From contig AJFK01001076.1 in the NCBI GenBank assembly GCA_000467715.1, forward strand, positions 96,870 through 160,869: a stretch of 64,000 nt of DNA. The letters are read 5' to 3'. This document shows positions 58,007 through 64,000 of this stretch, in pieces. Within the stretch, counting starts at the first letter, position 1. Every line of letters starts with the position of its first letter. Source of the DNA: Hysterium pulicare CBS 123377 (lineage: Eukaryota > Ascomycota > Dothideomycetes > Hysteriales > Hysteriaceae). The notes under the pieces are model-generated. The model saw only the letters and a program-made list of their open reading frames with translations. It did no database searches and was not told where the DNA came from. Position numbers and translations under genes: made by a program.

Positions 58007-58830
58007 ATGCCGACATCATATGCAGATGTAGCCGCCAGTGGGCCCAAACAGAGTGCTGAAGACGTGAGTCTATTGTTATTTTATGCATGTAGAGTACTGC
58101 TAACATGTTACAGGCGTAAGTTAAACCTCTTCAACATCACCTTCCTTTGTTGCGTCAAAGCGCGCGCGAAGAGTTTTGCGACACCTTCACCCAGCTCCCT
58201 ATCACCTCTTGAATTCCATCATACCTCGACGATATAGAGAAGCATCAAGTAGACATAATTAATATAAAACAGCCGCGCCCCACCGGTCCCCGAAGTCGAA
58301 AACACCGACGACTCAGTCCACTCCCTCGTCGACGTCGACTCCCCCCACATCTCCTCCGTCCCCTCAGACTACGAGTCGCAATCCGTGAAAACCGACACAC
58401 AAGCCGAGCGCATCGAGATGGAAGACCGATCGCGCGAGCTCGCCGCCGAGGCGAAATCCAAGGCGGCGTCGGCCAAGGAGAAGGCGAAAGCGAAGGGCGG
58501 AAAGGGATACCAGCGGGCCCGAGAGAACTCTGATAACCCGGTTGTTATTGCGAATGCGCTTACGATTGGGATTTTGGGGACTGTGTTGGGGGTGGGCGCT
58601 TATAGGAAGTATGTCCGGGATGAGTTGAGCTGGAAGGTTGTTGGGGCTTGGGCGGGGGTCGTGGGATTGTTTGGGGCTGCGGATTATTATGTTAGCCAGT
58701 AAGTTTCCGCTGTTCTAGTCTTTTGCGATGAGGAGGTTTGGGGGAGCTGAAGGGGAAGGGCCTTCGTGAGATGGACTGAACTAATCTGTGCAATAGATAC
58801 TTCTTCCAGAAGTACCCACCGAAGAAATAG
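58007..58830 (+). CDS. OM14-like mitochondrial outer-membrane protein
   Basis: The product has 172 residues and resembles the fungal OM14 C-terminal-domain family as I remember it (yeast OM14 is an outer-membrane protein linked to ribosome docking). Proposed exons are 58007-58063, a 2-nt micro-exon 58114-58115, 58273-58698 and 58797-58830. The N-terminus MPTSYADVAASGPKQ is typical of the family. An acidic stretch with SLVDVDSPHISSVPSDYESQ follows, then an Ala/Lys-rich helix, and then two hydrophobic helices (about 110-129, VVIANALTIGILGTVLGVGA; and 141-160, VVGAWAGVVGLFGAADYYV). It ends YFFQKYPPKK. Without the micro-exon the downstream frame is lost. The family name is from memory at moderate confidence; an uncharacterised two-helix membrane protein is the safe description. 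Confidence 0.75.
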
Positions 58831-59210
58831 ATTCCCTCCCTTCCACGCAGAGGCCAATAGTTACATTGGGTAGCTAGAACAGGCGGCGGTTTTTTCCACG
58901 ATAGAACTTTCTCCTCGGCTCAACTTGTGAAATTTCTCTTTTCCTCTTCTTAGTTGCAGTTGCTTCTTCTATGTCAGCAACACTATATCTCAGCTCCCCA
59001 TAAATTCTAGTCTCGGTAGTCCATTCAAGTTTCACGAAAACAGCACCTTTGGCCCATTGTGCTTTCTCTATTCTATGCTATTCATGTACTGTACAGCACA
59101 CCAACCCTCGTAGTCCGTAGTCTAGTAATCGAATCACCCTACCCATCTCAATCCTTCCCCATTCTACCCTCATACACCCACTTCCATTCCCCCCATTTAC
59201 CAAGTCCCCT
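58831..59210. other. intergenic
   Basis: 3' flank of the OM14-like gene. C/T-rich towards 59200. Nothing coding seen. Confidence 0.5.
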
Positions 59211-59444
59211 CTAAACCACCCACCCGATACCCCTAGGCGGAGGTTTGCACGGTATATAGAGCTGCTCTTGCTGCTTATACCGACTCAGCTGGCTCAAACT
59301 ATGGCAGCGATAACATCGACATGGGGCGTAGCTTTTCCGGTGAGTGTAGGGATTTAGATAGCGTTGGCGATCCGGACAGGGAATATATGTTATTTGGGGG
59401 TGGGCGCAGCCACAGGGGCAGGTTGTGGGGAGGAGGAGACACAT
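59211..59444 (-). CDS. small cysteine-rich ORF, 77 aa
   Basis: An ATG-started ORF beginning MCLLLPTTCPCGCAHPQ with nine Cys, including CPCGC and PCRCYRCHS. The pattern of a start MC followed within 10-15 residues by C-G resembles small fungal proteins of unknown function. No signal peptide is clear. It is also open in an overlapping frame, so it could be a chance ORF. It lies on the same strand as, and 550 bases downstream of, a second short ORF of similar style. The two might be exons of one gene, but I could not join them convincingly. Confidence 0.35.
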   Translation of the reverse strand: MCLLLPTTCPCGCAHPQITYIPCPDRQRYLNPYTHRKSYAPCRCYRCHSLSQLSRYKQQEQLYIPCKPPPRGIGWVV

Positions 59445-59998
59445 GCGGGGATTTAGGTTGGCGGGTGTGATGTTGAGGCGGCGGATGGAATGTTTGGGTT
59501 GGATGGGGGCAATAGGGGACGGTGATGTGGGCTGAAGGAGACAAGAGGAGAGAAGAAGAGAGGAGATAAGAAGGGAGTCCGAGGATGAATGGAGGGTATA
59601 AGTGCTGCTGGTGCTGCTGGGGTGAACGACATGAGCGGCGCTGGGGGCTGAGGTAGGTCATGTGTGGATGGGATGCGCTTCTAGGTACCCGAGAGATTGG
59701 GTCGTCTTAGATGGGGTTTCGGGGTGTTTGGGTGGATGAGGTGGCATTGAGATGCTGGGTTATGTGGCATGGAGCTAGACAGCACTAACTAGAAAAGACA
59801 TCATGTGAATATAGTGGATAGGTACGCATGTTCGTATGGACGAAGCTGGAAAAGGCAGCTTTATCATGATAGCTCCAGCATACCCATAACATTCAACCCT
59901 TTTCATCAACTCAGGTAACAACCCTCCACCAATGCAAACCAACACCCCCTAATGATCCGTTAAGTTCCCCCAGGCCCATTCTTCTCACCCGACATTGC

Positions 59999-60172
59999 TC
60001 ACCGGCGAATCCCATCGAACCTCCGCATACAAGGAATGCATCTCGGTGGATGTATCTCCGCACTCCAGTAGTGTCGACACCTTGACCGGCTGAAGAAGAA
60101 GCTGCTGCGGCAGTGCTTGAAGATGTGTTCCCTGTGGCCGCAGCCGTAGCTGTATGTGAAGCGAAGACACAT
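59999..60172 (-). CDS. small cysteine-rich ORF, 57 aa
   Basis: An ORF starting MCLRFTYSYGCGHREHIFKH, then HCRSS, CRHYW and PPRCIPCMRR. The M-C-x6-[YF]-x-C-G-H layout with later C-x2-C recalls a family of short ascomycete Cys/His proteins that may bind zinc. The stop overlaps a good donor-like site (CGGTGAGC), so the first exon of a longer spliced gene is possible. Function unknown. Confidence 0.4.
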   Translation of the reverse strand: MCLRFTYSYGCGHREHIFKHCRSSFFFSRSRCRHYWSAEIHPPRCIPCMRRFDGIRR

Positions 60173-60894
60173 CTTGAGTGACGTCTAGGTTATGGTTTGT
60201 TTAGTGGTAGGGGTGTGCTTGAGTGTTGGTGGTGGAAGGTTGACGTGGTGGGAGGTTGGTATGGAACGCTTGTCCGCTAAGAAATGGGCGAGTGAATTGG
60301 GTTGAGGTGGAGTAACGCTATTCGCTGATGGCTGTACACTGAACAGGATGAGTATTTGTTGGTTGGTGCGTGATTGGGATATGATAGAACTATTAGAATC
60401 TCTATATGTGGTTAGGCAGACAAAGAAGCTGTGATTGCAGATGATTGGGCTAGTGATCATGTGTTATGTCTCAGTATGATGGAAGAATGGCAAAAGGCAA
60501 ACGGCTGGAGGGTGATAATAGGCGCGTTAAGAAGATTTGAACTGCACCACTGTCTTAGTTTCTGGTTTGGTGCCAGTCTTGGCTTACAGCAAACGGAATG
60601 GTTCACAAAGGCATTTTGATAGAATTACTAGATTTTGAAAAGGAAAACCGACCGAGACAACGAAACGCACGGGTTTCACGAAACGACAGGAGCAGTCTGC
60701 GCCCGAGAACATTATTATGAAGAAATGACAATACAAAGGCTTAGCCAAAAAGGCTTTGAAATGAATGTTCCTCTGAATAATTAAAAGAGATGTATGTCGC
60801 TTTAGACACTGTAGCGACCGATGAAGATAGATACGGTGAATGAAATAGGATGGCAGAGGACAAATACAGTAAAAGCCGTAAGGATACCGAGACT
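60173..60894. other. intergenic
   Basis: About 720 bases. Nothing with recognisable coding content; the minus strand should hold the promoter of the small ORF and the 3' end of the Gly/Pro-rich gene. Confidence 0.45.
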
Positions 60895-61692
60895 CTAGAA
60901 TCGACCTCCCCGGGATGGAAATTGGCGTGGATCGAAGTACTCATCATACTCGTCTTCGGCGTCCTCAGTGTCAAAGCAGTACTGCTGGCGATGGTAGGGA
61001 TCATACAAATCAGAATCGTCATCATCGCAATCATCGTCAAGGAGATCATCATACTCGTCGTAATAATCGTCATCTTCCAAGCCCAAGTACGAAGGCCCAT
61101 AGCGTGGTGGGCGAATGCCGCCGGGACGAAGTGGTGGACATCGAATGTTGCCGTAACCCCCGGATCCACCGTAACCAGTTGGACGGCTGCCCCGGTGGCC
61201 GGGAAACCAAGGGAAACGGACTCCTGAATGACAATTCGAAACCGCTGGGCGTATGTAGGGTGGTGGCGGACGGCCAAATCTTGGAGGTTGGGAACCGTAA
61301 CGCGGCGGTGATGCCATATATCCAGTTGACAGCCCAGGAGGATTGATACAATTCCCACGGCCATAGGACGAGAAGCCACCATAACTCGGTCCGAATGCAT
61401 TTCGACCCATACCTTTCATGGTGAGTTGCTCCATATCGTGTCTCTGTCGAAGTCGCCGGGCATTTTCTCGTCCGCTGTCATAACCGTCATCCCATGCAGG
61501 CCCTCTTGGTCGACGAGGTCGCGTGGAATTATGGTAAGGGTTCGACGGGTATAGCGGCCTCCCCCCGAATCCTCCAAGACCATAACCACCGAGTCCCATT
61601 CGACCGAATGCATGGCCGAAACCTGGCATTTGATTTGCAGCGTGTTGCCGCCCCGGTATGTCTCGACCGGGTTTGAGTCTTCGTTGCTGCAT
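60895..61692 (-). CDS. Gly/Pro/Arg/Tyr-rich protein with acidic run (265 aa)
   Basis: A single ATG-started exon of 265 residues. Residues 20-200 are rich in Gly, Pro, Arg and Tyr (LGGYGLGGFGGRPLYPSN; SGGYGNIRCPPLRPGG), then residues 206-230 are almost all Asp/Glu/Tyr (LEDDDYYDEYDD and DDDCDDDDSDLYD), and it ends FPSRGGRF. A short helical, charged segment (SGRENARRLRQRHDMEQL) sits near residue 73. No signal peptide, membrane helix or known domain is seen. Such composition is typical of disordered or phase-separating proteins, or RNA-associated RGG-like proteins, but this is inference. The opposite strand also has open frames of similar length, so coding is likely rather than certain. Confidence 0.55.
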   Translation of the reverse strand: MQQRRLKPGRDIPGRQHAANQMPGFGHAFGRMGLGGYGLGGFGGRPLYPSNPYHNSTRPRRPRGPAWDDGYDSGRENARRLRQRHDMEQLTMKGMGRNAFGPSYGGFSSYGRGNCINPPGLSTGYMASPPRYGSQPPRFGRPPPPYIRPAVSNCHSGVRFPWFPGHRGSRPTGYGGSGGYGNIRCPPLRPGGIRPPRYGPSYLGLEDDDYYDEYDDLLDDDCDDDDSDLYDPYHRQQYCFDTEDAEDEYDEYFDPRQFPSRGGRF

Positions 61693-63488
61693 TGAGTCTG
61701 AAAGCCGCAGCGAGTAGGTTTACCAGCGATGGTCAAGTAGTCAATACGCGAAAGCGCTGTTTGAGACGTGACTGGATCTATTGGAAAGATGAATGAACGA
61801 TGAAAGTTAAGCACTCGACACAAACTTCTGCTGGAGTAATGCAGAAGGAAGAATACAAAAGGTGAAGGTTTTCAGAGTATCAAAGGCCAGACGGTGGAGG
61901 AAGGTGGGTGTTGCTGCGATAATAACGCGTAACACAAGTAGCAAACACCGCTTTCTTTGGGTAACCTGCCGTCACACGCATGATAAGATATAGTCAATGT
62001 AGTCGAAAGGCGGCCAGTTTGCCTTTATAGGCATACAGGAGTAACACCGAGATTGATCCCGTGCAACAAACCTCGTGATAGCTGTAGGATCGGCAATCTA
62101 GATAGAGAGCCTAGGTCTTTCCGAGGCTGATCTTAGCGGTGGGTGTGATAGCTACCGTCACAAGAAAAGTATGGTGATCGAGTAAGATGGAGGTAAAGAT
62201 GGGATCGGAATGCTGCATGATCTGTAGACGGAGTTGAATGAAGATTGGCAGGACTCTCAAGGTTTGTGGAGCATATTTTCCCAAGCAAACGATGAAGGTA
62301 ACGACGCAGCAAACTCAACACGTTGGAAAACGGAAGCTATCGAAGGAGAGACGCCAAACATAATAGTACAACACAAACGGAAGCTGACCGGAGGCTCGAT
62401 CGATATCATTCTCATCGACCGTGAATGGAAATGTGTCCGGTGATAAGAAGGATCGTCGGCTTGCAGATAGAGGTGGTCTGAAAATGACGGCGCTGAACAT
62501 AGAGTTTGGATAAAGCATCAGAAGGCCTGTAGAATATCAAATGGGAGTGGCAACGTCATCGAGTTGCATACCTAGGTAGTGAGGGAGTGTTGTTGGTGCC
62601 AATTAGGGGATGGAGAAACGCGTTCGGAGATAGTGAAGCGCATCATGCAGGAGCGCGCCGGAAAAGTCTAGGGTGCGGACGGGAACGTATAGTGGGAAAC
62701 GTAGCCTTTGGAGTCTCAGGAGAATCTCAAAATGATATGGCTAGGGTATTGCAGCGTATCCCAGATCGTCGGCCGTAAAACATCTGCATATATGGTGCTT
62801 GACTGTCGGGGGCTGGCACTAGCATTCGGGCAGGGCATAATGAATAAGTCGCTGGGGCTCGTGATGACTATTCTTGCAGTTCGTGTACACCGTTTGAGCT
62901 TGGTAATGTGACTTCAGAGGAGTATCTAGCCCTCAGCCGACGTTGAATTTATCATCCGCCTGGGTTTCTGCTATTGGAAGCGCAGGAAAAGAGAAGGCTG
63001 TGTAGCAAAGTAGCATTCAGACATGCCAAGACCACCGATAGCAAGACAGTGTCTCACATGGGGCTTCTGTCTCAACCTCGACATGCCCTTAATTGGAAGC
63101 CACTATGAGGCTCGTAACGGGCAAAAAAGCAATCTATATAGCTGCGCTTAGATGCCGCATCATGGAGCCAATGAGCAATGCTTACCAATCTCTGATTCAG
63201 CAGATTCGCCTGGCTGGCAAATTGGGTCCCTGGCGTTCAAACACCAGAGCTTCCAACTCCCTTCTCTCATCGTGACTCGATCGAAACAGCCTTCTATTTG
63301 CCAGTTCTACCGCCCTCACGTGTACAATTCCCACTCTTTGCCTACTCCAACCACATCACTCCCTGGCTTGACCTCCACCGGCCCGTCGCACCTGCACAAC
63401 CTCCTTCGTCGCTCCCGCCAACCCAACTCAAATCTTTGACCTCTCAAACTGCACCACCGCTCTTGGGCAGTTCCTTCTTCACATCACC
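61693..63488. other. divergent intergenic region
   Basis: 1.8 kb between the Gly/Pro-rich gene (-) and the GYF gene (+), expected to hold both promoters. Only short unrecognised ORFs. The last 200 bases are C/T-rich, a typical fungal 5' leader. Confidence 0.5.
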
Positions 63489-64000
63489 ATGGCTCCTTCT
63501 ACCTTTGCTTCAGCTGCCGCGGGAAATGCCTCGAATCTACCACGCACTGATTCTGGGGGCGATTGGTTTGTTCCCGCTTCCCCTACACTCCCAAGACGTT
63601 GCACCATTTCTTTCGCCATGTCCGTAACGCGACATATTATACCATTTACACCTCACCGTGCCCTTATCACGCTCATACAGATCTGGAGCCCTTTATTTGC
63701 AACGTCACTGACTCTGGCTTAGGTCCCGACGCGCAAACGGTGCTACGCAAACATTTCGACGGTCCTCGCACGCCACCACCCTATCTGGCTCCACACCCGC
63801 GGCATCCTCACGGGAAAGCATCGGATTTCAAAACACCTCCACCTCGAATACAGGGGTCTATGTACCACCTCACGCTCAACCAGCACGCAACGGCAGCTCT
63901 ATTGAAAGTCGATATTCTAGGGACCAGCTACTACAGCTTTTCAAAGGGCAGAAAGAGGCTGATGATATTAAGGATGGCCTGTCGAGCCTCTACGTCCGCC
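63489..64000 (+). CDS. GYF-domain protein, 5' end (truncated by window)
   Basis: The first exon is 63489-63565 and the second starts at 63723 after a 157-bp intron, running off the window; 118 residues are visible. The start MAPSTFASAAAGNASNLPRT, then GGDW joined to SRRANGATQTFRR, matches the N-terminus I know from ascomycete GYF-domain proteins related to yeast Smy2/Syh1 and animal GIGYF. Residues 90-96 (YSRDQLL) fit the eIF4E-binding consensus Y-x4-L-hydrophobic and lie at the position of the conserved YSRDQLL-L-[FY] block. The GYF domain itself would lie beyond the window. The donor GTTTGT is slightly non-consensus. Confidence 0.75.

Noticed and set aside
1-64000. CRISPR arrays, prophage or bacterial operons
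   Set aside because: Introns, gene families and spacing are eukaryotic; no regular spacer-repeat pattern was seen.
1-64000. tRNA or rRNA genes
   Set aside because: No sequence with convincing paired arms plus a GGTTCGA-type B box was found by eye; a covariance-model scan would be decisive.

Overview
The window is eukaryotic and fungal, almost certainly from a filamentous ascomycete (Pezizomycotina). The genes are broken by short GT-AG introns, mostly 43-110 bp. The gene set includes Zn2Cys6 transcription factors, a class VI/VII-type chitin synthase, a KRE6/SKN1-type glucan synthesis protein, MIA40, SEC62 and UPF2. I cannot fix the genus; a Dothideomycete or a relative is only a guess.

Layout. 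0-12 kb: SEC62 (+) converges on an uncharacterised coiled-coil protein (-), followed by a large PH-domain protein (+). 12-14.5 kb: an FAD oxidoreductase of the L-2-hydroxyglutarate dehydrogenase type and an F-box-like gene. 14.5-18.2 kb: AT-rich, repeat-bearing DNA with a stop-riddled Ty3/gypsy integrase relic. 18.2-22.2 kb: a Zn2Cys6 regulator (-) and a second F-box-like gene (+). 22.2-26.5 kb: gene-poor. 26.5-29.6 kb: a 973-residue Zn2Cys6 regulator (-). 29.6-32.7 kb: gene-poor with a GC-rich patch. 32.7-43.3 kb: thiamine pyrophosphokinase (+), then the KRE6/SKN1-like gene (+) and chitin synthase (-), converging across 3.1 kb. 43.3-47 kb: gene-poor. 47-64 kb: a denser run with UPF2, a low-complexity conserved protein, a short-chain dehydrogenase, a third F-box-like gene, MIA40, an OM14-like outer-membrane protein, two tiny cysteine-rich ORFs, a Gly/Pro/Arg-rich acidic protein and the 5' end of a GYF-domain protein.

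Most genes are unrelated housekeeping functions: ER translocation, cofactor synthesis, mRNA quality control and mitochondrial import. Two loose themes are visible. Cell-wall synthesis is represented by KRE6/SKN1 and chitin synthase as convergent neighbours. Mitochondrial envelope biology is represented by MIA40 and the OM14-like protein, which are adjacent and co-directional. I see no secondary-metabolite cluster, CRISPR array, prophage or tRNA.

The most unusual observation is in the OM14-like gene. The reading frame is kept only if a 2-nucleotide micro-exon at 58114-58115 is used between two introns with very good splice sites. Exon boundaries were placed by hand from splice consensus, frame and remembered family conservation; all are predictions.
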